Positions 15,036 through 22,545 of a DNA stretch of 37,429 nucleotides are shown in pieces. A model generated the notes under the pieces. It was not told the DNA's origin. It saw only the letters and a program-made list of their open reading frames with translations, and did not search any database. How positions within the stretch are numbered: position 1 is the first letter of the stretch; the number at the start of each line of letters is the position of its first letter. This DNA is from Lachnoclostridium sp. UBA903 (GTDB lineage Bacteria > Bacillota > Clostridia > Lachnospirales > Lachnospiraceae). A program made the translations under genes and the position numbers. Where the stretch lies: assembly GCA_002294045.1 (NCBI GenBank), contig DBEP01000057.1, forward strand, positions 13,947-51,375, written 5' to 3'.

Positions 15036-15787
15036 TTGAGGCCCGGTCCGTATCCAAAAGTTATCAGGATATTCAGGTCCTGAAAGACATAAATGTAATA
15101 ATGCCAAAAGGGAAAATAACTTCCCTGATTGGTGCCAACGGAGCAGGAAAGTCTACCTTGCTGTCGATTATCAGCCGTTTGATAAAAGGAGAGGGGAGTA
15201 TTTTTATAGATGGAACACCTTCCTCCATGTATAAGTCGGAGGAACTGGCCCGTAAACTGGCGACGCTTCGTCAGATCAACCATATACAGGTGCGTTTAAC
15301 CGTCAGGGAGCTGGTGAACTTCGGACGCTATCCTTATTCCAAGTCCAAACTTAAGGAAACAGATAAGGAAATCGTTGATAATGCCATTCAATATATGGAA
15401 CTGAAGCATCTGGAAAATCATTTTCTGGACCAGCTCAGCGGCGGGGAACGCCAAAGAGCTTTTATAGCAATGATTATAGCGCAGGATACGGATTATATCC
15501 TGTTGGACGAACCTTTAAACAATCTGGACATGAAACATTCCGTACAGATTATGAAGCTGCTGCGTAAATTAGTGGATGAACATGGGAAAACAGTAGTACT
15601 GGTTATCCATGATATAAATTTTGCCTCCTGTTATTCGGACTATATGATTGTATTAAAGGACGGCAGGTTATTAAAGGCAGACAGGAAAGAAAATGTAATA
15701 ACCAGACAGCTTTTGCAAGAGGCGTATGATATGGATTTTCAAATCCAGAATATCAATGGGGATAAAATCTGTATTTATTACAGGTAA
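15032..15787 (+). CDS. siderophore ABC transporter ATPase (YclP/CeuD type)
   Basis: 251 residues, cytoplasmic. Walker A is GANGAGKST (34-42), signature LSGGERQR (135-142), Walker B YILLDEP ending at residue 161, and the switch His lies in VLVIHDINFA. The start is GTG, overlapping the upstream TGA in ATGTGA, with AAAGGAGGGG before it. It powers the two preceding permeases. Confidence 0.94.
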   Translation: MIEARSVSKSYQDIQVLKDINVIMPKGKITSLIGANGAGKSTLLSIISRLIKGEGSIFIDGTPSSMYKSEELARKLATLRQINHIQVRLTVRELVNFGRYPYSKSKLKETDKEIVDNAIQYMELKHLENHFLDQLSGGERQRAFIAMIIAQDTDYILLDEPLNNLDMKHSVQIMKLLRKLVDEHGKTVVLVIHDINFASCYSDYMIVLKDGRLLKADRKENVITRQLLQEAYDMDFQIQNINGDKICIYYR

Positions 15788-15861
15788 AAATCAGGTTATT
15801 GCCTGTATTTTCACAGGTTAATAATAAAACAGGCCTTTGGCTGAATGGAAAGGAGATTCTT

Positions 15862-16920
15862 ATGAAAAAAATAAAATATGTTTTATTGGTTATGACCCTT
15901 TTGGTTGTATTTACCGGTTGTAAATCCAATAAGGACAACAGCGGGGATGAGGTGCCGGCAGCCGCAGAGAATGGCGGCAGTTCTGCGGAGGCAGAAACAA
16001 AAGAAAGCACTGCGGAAACGGAAAACCAGGCAGATGATGCAACAGCGGAGCAGCCTGCAAGTGAGGAAATAACAATTACTCACGATCTGGGGGAAACGAA
16101 GTTAACGACTAATCCGCAGAGGGTTGTGGTATTTGACTACGGTATTTTAGATGCATTGGATTACGCTGGAGTGGACACCATTATAGGAGTGCCGCAAAGC
16201 GGTACCCTGCCGGAACATCTGGCTAAATTTTCCGACGGTGCATATGCGAATGCAGGTTCTTTAAAAGAAGCGGATTTTGAAAAAATTAATGAAATAAAAC
16301 CTGACCTCATATTAATTACGGCCAGAATGTCAGAATCTTATACCCAGCTGTCGGAAATTGCACCTACGGTGTATCTGCCAATGCCGGGAGCAACCTATCT
16401 GCAAAGTTTTGAACAGAATATGAATACACTGGCCTCCATATTTACGGCCCGGGGAGAAAAGTTTATGACTGAAGTTGAGAATATCAGGCAGACGGTTGCA
16501 CAGATTAAGGAAAAAGTTGATGCGGGCGGTTTTTCCGCTTTGATGATACAGGCCAATGACGGTGATATAAGTGTGTTTGGATTAGGCAGCAGATATGCCG
16601 TTCTGTATAATGATTTAGGTTTTACCGTAACGGATACCGGCATTGAGGAAAGTACCCATGGGCAGGCGGCAACCTTCGAATATGTAGCCGAGCAGAATCC
16701 GGATTATTTATTTGTGGTAGACAGAAGTGCCGCCATTGGTTCCGGTGAGGAGCAGAACGGTGCGGCCCAGCTGCTGGACAATGATTTGATTAATAACATG
16801 GATGCAGCTAAAAATGACCGTATTGCTTATTTAGATTCCACTAACTGGTACACCGTATCCGGTGGAATCTCTTCCACAATCTCCATGCTGGAGGAAGTAA
16901 AGGCAGCTTTAGACAAATAA
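15862..16920 (+). CDS. siderophore-binding lipoprotein (YclQ/CeuE type)
   Basis: 352 residues. The signal peptide has lipobox FTGC with Cys20, followed by an acidic Ala/Glu-rich linker to about residue 70. The binding fold is of the cluster A-II (vitamin B12/siderophore) type: NPQRVVVFDYGILDALDYAG, KPDLILITARMSE and NPDYLFVVDR. VVVFDYG resembles the YclQ and CeuE group that binds catecholate siderophores. ATG 15862 follows GGAAAGGAG; an earlier in-frame ATG at 15799 would bury the signal peptide. It is last in the operon and is followed by the palindromic terminator at 16932. Confidence 0.92.
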   Translation: MKKIKYVLLVMTLLVVFTGCKSNKDNSGDEVPAAAENGGSSAEAETKESTAETENQADDATAEQPASEEITITHDLGETKLTTNPQRVVVFDYGILDALDYAGVDTIIGVPQSGTLPEHLAKFSDGAYANAGSLKEADFEKINEIKPDLILITARMSESYTQLSEIAPTVYLPMPGATYLQSFEQNMNTLASIFTARGEKFMTEVENIRQTVAQIKEKVDAGGFSALMIQANDGDISVFGLGSRYAVLYNDLGFTVTDTGIEESTHGQAATFEYVAEQNPDYLFVVDRSAAIGSGEEQNGAAQLLDNDLINNMDAAKNDRIAYLDSTNWYTVSGGISSTISMLEEVKAALDK

Positions 16921-16931
16921 ATACCACGATA

Positions 16932-16965
16932 AAAAGAGATAGAAGCCTAGGCTTCTATCTCTTTT
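16932..16965. terminator. perfect 34-bp palindromic terminator
   Basis: AAAAGAGATAGAAGCCT is followed directly by its exact complement, ending in CTCTTTT. With A and T tails on both sides it can terminate in either direction. It ends the siderophore operon, and the group II intron begins three bases beyond it. Confidence 0.88.
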
Positions 16966-17471
16966 CTAGTGTGCCAAGCATGGCACTAATCTAACTGGTG
17001 CAAGTCCAGTCACGGGTATTTACCGCCAAGTGTAGCGAACCACAAGTTGGTATCAGTAATGGTATGAATGAAGGAAGTGGTGTAGCAAAGTTCTTGAGCC
17101 TACGTACAGAAACTTGATAAGGCGATTAGGTGGGTAAGGTTGCTAGACAAACCAAAGCCCGAATGGTAAACGTAAACCGAAGTTGTAAATCAAGAGGTTG
17201 TGGAACGAAAGATTCGTGTCTTACCTTGGGAGACCCTACCCACATATCATAAATATGGTCGAAAAAGGTTTAGGGAGGGAGTCAGATGATGTCATAGTAG
17301 GTGTAATAACCGAAGGACTGAAACGATTTATAGTACAAATCGTTATTAAGAGAATAATACGCAAGCCAGAAATCGGATGGATAAGGAAAGTAGGAACGTA
17401 GCCAAGGATAATTATCTATATCCAGAGGGGTGATGTGTGTAAATTTTGTAATAAGCAGAGGAGTAACAACA

Positions 17472-18776
17472 GTGGAATTAATAGACATGATTACATCGAA
17501 AGAAAACCTAAACAGAGCCTATAAGAGAGTAGTGGCGAATAAAGGTGCAAGTGGAGTAGATGGAATGACTGTAGATGAACTCGGTGCATACATCAGAGAA
17601 AATAAAGACACAATCGTGCAGTCAATTCGAAACAGAACCTATATGCCAAAGCCGGTGCGTAGAGTATACATTCCAAAGGAAAATGGGAAGAAAAGACCAC
17701 TGGGAATACCAACGGTTTTGGACAGAGTGATACAACAAGCCATTGCACAACCGATATCTGATATTTATGAAGAAATATTTAGTGAATTCAGTTATGGGTT
17801 CAGACCTGGAAGAAGTTGCCATGACGCTATAAAGCAAGCATTGGATTACCTTAATGAGGGATATGAATGGGTCATTGATGTTGATATAGAACAATTCTTT
17901 GATACGGTGAATGATGACAAATTAATTCAGATTCTTAGAGAACAAGTAAATGACAGTACAACATTAAATCTGATTCGTAAATATTTGAGGGCAGGAGTAA
18001 TGGAAAAAGGACTGGAAAAAGCAACAATCACCGGTGTTCCACAAGGCGGACCATTGTCGGTTGTGTTGTCGAACGTGTACCTTGATAAGTTAGATAAAGA
18101 GCTGGAACAAAGAGGTCTGCGTTTCACGAGATATGCCGACGATGCATTGATATTCACGAAAAGTGAATTGGCGGCAAACAGAGTGATGAAGTCCATAACA
18201 GATTGGATTGAAAGAAAACTGTTCCTAAAGGTGAATGCAACAAAGACGAAGGTAGTCAGACCGACAAGGAGTAAATATCTAGGATTCACATTTCTGAAAC
18301 ATGGTGGCGAATGGAAAGTGAAACCAACCACAGAAAAGAAAAAGAAACTGAAACAGAAAATGAATGAATACCTCAAAAGAAACAAAGCAATTTCACGACC
18401 GCTTGTGGTAACAATAAAGCGAGTGAATGAGATAGTAAGAGGATGGATTAATTATTTCAGAATCGGAATGATGAAACAATTCATGGAAGAGTTTGGAACA
18501 TGGCTTAGACATAAAATAAGAGTAATTGTCATAAAGCAATGGAAAAAGCCTAAGACGATATACCGAAATTTATGTTATCTAAATCGAAAATATAAGAATG
18601 GATTCGACCATGAGGCAATCTATAAAGTTGCAAATTCAAGACTGGGTTGGTACAGGAAAAGTGGAATGAACGTAGTGAATTTTATTATCAGTCCAGATTT
18701 GCTTGAAACAAAAATAAAGGACGGAGCAGGTCTGCTCAATCCTTTAAAATATTATCTAAGAAAAGTTGGAATATAA
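17472..18776 (+). CDS. ltrA: group II intron reverse transcriptase/maturase
   Basis: 434 residues from GTG 17472, which follows AGAGGAG by eight bases. GTG 17430 or ATG 17433, 14 or 13 codons upstream, also has a possible ribosome site. Reverse transcriptase blocks are complete: KRPLGIPTVLDRVIQQA, SYGFRPGRSCHDAI, VIDVDIEQFFDTVN, GVPQGGPLS and the catalytic RYADDAL (near residue 222). A maturase X domain follows (IVRGWINYFRIG), and there is no HNH endonuclease. The layout resembles class C proteins such as that of the Geobacillus GsI-IIC intron. It assists splicing of its intron and copies it into new terminator-adjacent sites. Confidence 0.94.
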   Translation: MELIDMITSKENLNRAYKRVVANKGASGVDGMTVDELGAYIRENKDTIVQSIRNRTYMPKPVRRVYIPKENGKKRPLGIPTVLDRVIQQAIAQPISDIYEEIFSEFSYGFRPGRSCHDAIKQALDYLNEGYEWVIDVDIEQFFDTVNDDKLIQILREQVNDSTTLNLIRKYLRAGVMEKGLEKATITGVPQGGPLSVVLSNVYLDKLDKELEQRGLRFTRYADDALIFTKSELAANRVMKSITDWIERKLFLKVNATKTKVVRPTRSKYLGFTFLKHGGEWKVKPTTEKKKKLKQKMNEYLKRNKAISRPLVVTIKRVNEIVRGWINYFRIGMMKQFMEEFGTWLRHKIRVIVIKQWKKPKTIYRNLCYLNRKYKNGFDHEAIYKVANSRLGWYRKSGMNVVNFIISPDLLETKIKDGAGLLNPLKYYLRKVGI

Positions 18777-18782
18777 GTTGTA

Positions 18783-18813
18783 GAGCCGTATACGTGACCC
18801 GTATGTACGGTTC
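18783..18813 (+). ncRNA. group II intron domain V
   Basis: GAGCCGTATACG, TGAC loop, then CGTATGTACGGTTC gives the domain V hairpin with a short bulge. It is the catalytic core of the intron RNA. It is followed by a domain VI hairpin at about 18817-18853 (GGGGAATAATG pairing with CATTATTTCTCT). Confidence 0.85.
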
Positions 18814-18878
18814 AACGGGAGGGGAATAATGTTTACCATTATTTCTCTACCCTATTTGTACTGACGTGTCAGCTCCAG

Positions 18879-18903
18879 AGTCTGTCAAGCCAGACTTTTT
18901 CTA
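18879..18903 (+). terminator. intrinsic terminator downstream of the intron
   Basis: AGTCTG (18879-18884), loop TCAAGC, CAGACT (18891-18896), then TTTTTCT. A second stop signal for transcripts crossing the intron. A short palindrome CTGACGTGTCAG lies just before it at 18861-18872. Confidence 0.7.
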
Positions 18904-18940
18904 ATTATATAATACCATAAAATCCATATTTTTTCAAGAC

Positions 18941-18969
18941 TTGTAATAGGGCAGGACATAAAGTATAAT
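18941..18969 (+). promoter_or_regulatory. promoter of the DUF6323-like gene
   Basis: TTGTAA (18941-18946), a 17-base spacer and a perfect TATAAT (18964-18969). The start point near 18976 leaves a leader of about 24 bases holding GGAAGGGG. Confidence 0.7.
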
Positions 18970-18999
18970 GAGTTACCTATAATTGGAAGGGGTGCTGTT

Positions 19000-19542
19000 A
19001 TGGAGGACAATGTCTTTGAATTAATACAAAGGAAAAATCAGGAGCAGGAAATTGCCGCATTAACCGCCTGCAATGTAAAAACGGAAGAATTCGGCCTTGT
19101 GCTGACTAAGGAAGAAGCAAGAGAATTGGTTATAAGCAGAAATGAAAGCCTGAAGAAGCATAAGCGGGTTGAATTTAATACCGGCATATTGGAAAAACTG
19201 ATTTATAATTTCTGTGATTCCCAGTATATTCTGCAGGAAACTTATGCGGGGACACTAATGGAACTTCAGGATATTTTTTATTTATTTAAAAATGAGGCGG
19301 AGGATAAGTTAACAGATGATGAATTAATAACCTTTATGAAGGAGCAGTTTGAAAATATTTGTTCAGGCGATACGGATTATCTTGCCGATACCTGCCTGGA
19401 AAGATTTGCGCAGGCCATCCGGGCCGGATATACGGGATACATCGGAACAGACGGCCATAATGAATATGAGAAGTTTGATGAAGAGCCGAGATGGGACAAA
19501 GATTTATATCTGCAGGTGCTTACCGAATTATTTTGGAGATAA
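19000..19542 (+). CDS. protein of unknown function (DUF6323-like)
   Basis: 180 residues, acidic, predicted helical, with no signal peptide or membrane segment. It resembles the small DUF6323 partner that I recall next to DUF6179 proteins in Firmicutes; this is from memory and not checked. Recognisable stretches are LTKEEARELVISRNESLKKH and a C-terminal YEKFDEEPRWDKDLYLQVL. It is first in a two-gene operon, 15 bases before the DUF6179-like gene, with a strong promoter. No catalytic motif is visible, so I do not propose a function. Confidence 0.8.
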   Translation: MEDNVFELIQRKNQEQEIAALTACNVKTEEFGLVLTKEEARELVISRNESLKKHKRVEFNTGILEKLIYNFCDSQYILQETYAGTLMELQDIFYLFKNEAEDKLTDDELITFMKEQFENICSGDTDYLADTCLERFAQAIRAGYTGYIGTDGHNEYEKFDEEPRWDKDLYLQVLTELFWR

Positions 19543-19557
19543 TTCACAGGAGGTTAT

Positions 19558-20424
19558 ATGGAATATAGTCTGGAAGAACTTCTGCCGGTTGTAGAGAAGC
19601 TGTCAGGAAAATATACTTCAAATGAAAGCAGTTCAATTACGTATGAAACTGCGGAACTGCTTATGGAGGCAGTTTTGTATTGCATAGAGGAATGCAGGGA
19701 GGGTAAATTACCCGCTAAGGAAAAATTAGATGCGGCTGACGCATACCGGCTGGGTTATGATATGGTTATCTCGAAAGTCTATAAGGCCAAAGAGATATAT
19801 GAAAGTTTACTGGAGGAATTTTATGATTTTCAGTGCAGGAACTGCCGGGACACTATAATAAAAGGGATACCGCAATTTTTTCTGAAATATGACCCTTTAT
19901 TCAGGCCCCAGGATACCGTACTGACCCTCGATTATCCTGCCATAGGTTCCGTAAGCACTCTGTGCGGTGCGGATGCCGTTTATCAATATATATGTAATAT
20001 AAAAACGGAGTGGGATTTTTTAAACATATTTGCTCCTAAGCGTATAGAGCATTTGCTTGAAAGAATTTTGCCGGATTATCGAAACCTATATTTTGACAAT
20101 ATCAGCTATACCGTATTGCTTACCTGCCTGGGATGCATGATAGCGGATAAACCGGTAGCAATGCTGGAACTTCAGGCAGATGACGAGGATATGCTGGAAA
20201 GTTTTTTCGGCAATGATTCGGCAGAAAAGGCGGAGCAAAAAATACGAATGCTGATTTCTAAGCTGATAAATCGTATTTTTCAAGGTTCAGCCGGGATAGA
20301 AAATTATTTTTTGAATACCAGTAACGAATACGCTGTCAGGATTGTGAACGGAATACGAAATCACTCTCTTGGCAGAGTATTTGGTATGTCAGGACAGCGC
20401 AATGATTCTTCAAACACATTCTAG
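19558..20424 (+). CDS. protein of unknown function (DUF6179-like)
   Basis: 288 residues, mostly helical, soluble. It resembles DUF6179 (recalled, not checked) and follows the DUF6323-like gene with an AGGAGG site, so the two probably act together. It contains FQCRNCRDTIIKGIPQFFLKYDP, split here as FQCRNCRD and IPQFFLKYDPLF, and LDYPAIGSVSTLCG. The last ten or so codons (GQRNDSSNTF, stop) are encoded by an R1 repeat fragment, and the TAG stop is the first triplet of the long palindrome at 20422. The natural C-terminus has therefore probably been altered by repeat insertion. Confidence 0.8.
   Translation: MEYSLEELLPVVEKLSGKYTSNESSSITYETAELLMEAVLYCIEECREGKLPAKEKLDAADAYRLGYDMVISKVYKAKEIYESLLEEFYDFQCRNCRDTIIKGIPQFFLKYDPLFRPQDTVLTLDYPAIGSVSTLCGADAVYQYICNIKTEWDFLNIFAPKRIEHLLERILPDYRNLYFDNISYTVLLTCLGCMIADKPVAMLELQADDEDMLESFFGNDSAEKAEQKIRMLISKLINRIFQGSAGIENYFLNTSNEYAVRIVNGIRNHSLGRVFGMSGQRNDSSNTF
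20393..20424 (+). repeat. R1 repeat fragment (copy D) inside a gene end
   Basis: GCGCAATGATTCTTCAAACA followed by CATTCTAG aligns with the right arm of R1 copy B (ACGCAATGATTTTTCAACAC) and with the CTCTAG end of copies A and E. It is in frame with the DUF6179-like gene and supplies its stop codon. Confidence 0.55.
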
Positions 20425-20586
20425 TATAACGTCCTATAAATAACTGGTCATTAGGCTGAGGATAAATCTTCGAGAGTGCTAGTTCACAAACGCAGGCGTA
20501 GTGGTGCTACGCCAAGGCTTGTGGACCAGTACTATCGGAGATTTAGACCAGCATAATGGTCCAGTTATTTTAAGAACGTTGTACTA
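20422..20586 (+). other. 165-bp imperfect palindrome, possible structured RNA
   Basis: TAGTATAACGTCCTATAAAT at the left pairs with the complement of ATTTTAAGAACGTTGTACTA at the right. The pairing continues inward through AACTGG, ATAAATCT, TTCACAA and a terminal GGCGTAG-TGGTG-CTACGCC hairpin. About six of the mismatches become G-U pairs in plus-strand RNA, against about two for the other strand, which suggests the plus-strand RNA fold matters. It overlaps the stop codon of the DUF6179-like gene. Confidence 0.7.
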
Positions 20587-20642
20587 ATACAGCAGTGCAT
20601 AGATTTCGGTGAATACAGCACCCGCTATTTATGCCGCCGCGT

Positions 20643-20698
20643 TTTCCGGGTTTGGCATGTGGGATATGGTTGTTCTTCCCGGAAATTTATGCTAATAT
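20643..20698 (+). promoter_or_regulatory. hairpin and weak promoter before phosphoglucomutase
   Basis: TTTCCGGG (20643-20650) pairs with CCCGGAAA (20678-20685). Overlapping it, TTGTTC (20670-20675), 17 bases and TAATAT (20693-20698) could be a promoter. Both are weak. Nothing else is recognised between 20587 and 20781. Confidence 0.3.
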
Positions 20699-20781
20699 AT
20701 ACCATAAAGACGCTTATACATCAGGTTGAGGAAAGGAAAAACAATCCGATTGTTTTGAAAGGATATAAATAAGGTATAGTG

Positions 20782-22506
20782 ATGAACGATTATAATAAAG
20801 AATATCAAAGATGGCTTCAGGCGGAAAATCTTGAAGAAGAATTAAAAAAAGAGCTCCTCGGTATAAAAGACAAAGAAGAGGAAATTAAGGACAGGTTTTA
20901 TTGCGATTTATCCTTCGGCACGGCAGGACTCAGAGGCATACTTGGCGCCGGTACTAACCGCATGAACCGTTACGTGGTCGGAAGGGCAACAAGGGCATTG
21001 GGCAGGGTAATACAAAAAAAGGGAGAGGCGTTTGCGGCAAAAGGCGTAGCCATTGCCCATGACTGTCGTATTATGTCACCGGAATTTGCACAATTGTGCG
21101 CATTGATTTTATGCGGCATGGGGATTAAAGTTTATTTATTTGATTCTTTAAGGCCAACTCCGGAATTATCTTATGCGGTCAGATATTATGGATGCGCTGC
21201 GGGCATAAATATTACGGCCAGCCACAATCCCAAAATCTATAATGGATATAAGGTATATTGGGAAGAAGGGTCACAAATCAAGTCCGATATAGCCGACCGG
21301 ATTTTGGAAGAGATTTCAAAAACGGACCTGTTCGAAACATTTGACATACCGGAAAGAACCAAAGCTGAAGAGCTGGGACTAATAATCATTAATAAAGAAG
21401 TGGATGAGAGCTTTTATCATAAAACCATGTCCGTTTCCTTAAGAGAGGAAGAAGTAGACAAGAGCATCGGTATTGTATACACTCCCCTTAACGGGGCCGG
21501 TAATATTCCTGTCCGTACGGTATTAAAACGGATGGGGTACACCAATGTCCATGTTGTGAAGGAGCAGGAGAATCCGGACGGAACATTTCCTACCATTGAT
21601 TATCCCAATCCGGAAGACCAAAAGGCTTTTGCACTGAGTGAAAAACTGGCGTTACAAACCGGAGCAGAGGTTTTAATCGCAACAGACCCGGATTGTGACA
21701 GGCTTGCGGCTGAAGTGGTCCATAAGGGTAAGATTGAAGCTTTAAACGGCAATCAGGTGGGGGTATTAATTGTAAATTATCTGTTAATGTCCATGGAAGA
21801 AAAAGGAAAACTTCCTGAGAATGGCGCTATGGTAAAATCCATAGTAACCAGTGAAATGGGAAGTGTTATTGCCGAAGCTTATGGGGTCAGAATGTTTAAT
21901 GTACTGACTGGTTTTAAAAATATCTGCGCCCTGCCCAATGAGTGGGATAAAACAGGGGAATATACTTATATCTTTGGCTATGAAGAAAGCATCGGATATA
22001 ATATCGGAAATTATGTACGTGATAAAGACGGCGTATCCACCGCACTTATTCTGGCAGAAATGGCCGGTTATTATAAAAAACTTGGGAAGACATTAATGGA
22101 TGCGCTGAATGATTTGTATGAAAAGTACGGTTATTACCGTGATAATACCATATCCATTGTTCTGGAAGGCATAAAAGGACAGGAAAGAATCCGGAGAATG
22201 ATGGAGGAATACCGTATAAACTTTCCGGATTCCATCGGCAGTTCAAGGCTTACCCGTGTAACGGATTATGCTGTTTCGGAAGAACGGAATATATTAACCG
22301 GCGAAAAGAATACCATAGATACGGAAAAAACCGATGCCGTCCGGTTTCAATTTGACGACGGCTGCTGGTATACCTTAAGGCCTTCCGGAACGGAGCCGAA
22401 AATAAAACTGTACGTTTATACCAGGTCCGATAAGAGAGAACAGGCAGATGCGAAATTAAAAGAGATTGAAAGCACGGTTTTGGATATTCTTTATCACATT
22501 GAATAG
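20782..22506 (+). CDS. pgcA: phosphoglucomutase / phosphomannomutase (PgcA type)
   Basis: 574 residues, cytoplasmic alpha-D-phosphohexomutase interconverting glucose 1- and 6-phosphate (some members also accept mannose phosphates). All four signatures are present: catalytic TASHNP (145-150, Ser147), metal loop DPDCDR (302-307), sugar-binding GYEESIGY (399-406) and phosphate-binding RPSGTEPK near the C-terminus. FGTAGLRG sits near residue 45. ATG 20782 is preferred over the adjacent GTG 20779; AAGG lies seven bases upstream. It stands alone between the DUF pair and a convergent sensor kinase. It connects imported sugar to central metabolism and cell-wall precursors, but is probably a housekeeping gene. 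Confidence 0.93.
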   Translation: MNDYNKEYQRWLQAENLEEELKKELLGIKDKEEEIKDRFYCDLSFGTAGLRGILGAGTNRMNRYVVGRATRALGRVIQKKGEAFAAKGVAIAHDCRIMSPEFAQLCALILCGMGIKVYLFDSLRPTPELSYAVRYYGCAAGINITASHNPKIYNGYKVYWEEGSQIKSDIADRILEEISKTDLFETFDIPERTKAEELGLIIINKEVDESFYHKTMSVSLREEEVDKSIGIVYTPLNGAGNIPVRTVLKRMGYTNVHVVKEQENPDGTFPTIDYPNPEDQKAFALSEKLALQTGAEVLIATDPDCDRLAAEVVHKGKIEALNGNQVGVLIVNYLLMSMEEKGKLPENGAMVKSIVTSEMGSVIAEAYGVRMFNVLTGFKNICALPNEWDKTGEYTYIFGYEESIGYNIGNYVRDKDGVSTALILAEMAGYYKKLGKTLMDALNDLYEKYGYYRDNTISIVLEGIKGQERIRRMMEEYRINFPDSIGSSRLTRVTDYAVSEERNILTGEKNTIDTEKTDAVRFQFDDGCWYTLRPSGTEPKIKLYVYTRSDKREQADAKLKEIESTVLDILYHIE

Positions 22507-22510
22507 TAAA

Positions 22511-22545
22511 GTGGAGCATTCGGCCCGGCACAAGGCTGTACTAGC
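22511..22545. repeat. truncated R1 repeat (copy F)
   Basis: TGGAGCATTCGGCCCGGCAC then AAG matches the interior of copy E (TGGAGCATCCAGCCCGGCAC) and the fragment ends in CTAGC. It fills the gap between the convergent phosphoglucomutase and kinase genes, and its CTAG contains the kinase stop codon. Confidence 0.5.

Larger units (their letters stand above)
16969..18855 (+). mobile_element. group II intron, probably class C
   Basis: About 1.89 kb. The 5' end GTGTGCC fits the GUGYG boundary and is followed by a structured region of about 460 bases without genes, then the reverse transcriptase, domain V (18783-18813) and domain VI. The 3' end is placed after CTACCCTAT. The insertion lies directly after an intrinsic terminator, and the protein lacks an endonuclease domain; both are hallmarks of class C introns. 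Exact ends are estimated from consensus, within a few bases. RNA domains and protein look intact, so it may be active. Confidence 0.88.

Noticed and set aside
17472..18776. Retron or other defence reverse transcriptase
   Set aside because: The maturase X domain, domain V/VI RNA and GTGTG 5' boundary identify a group II intron.
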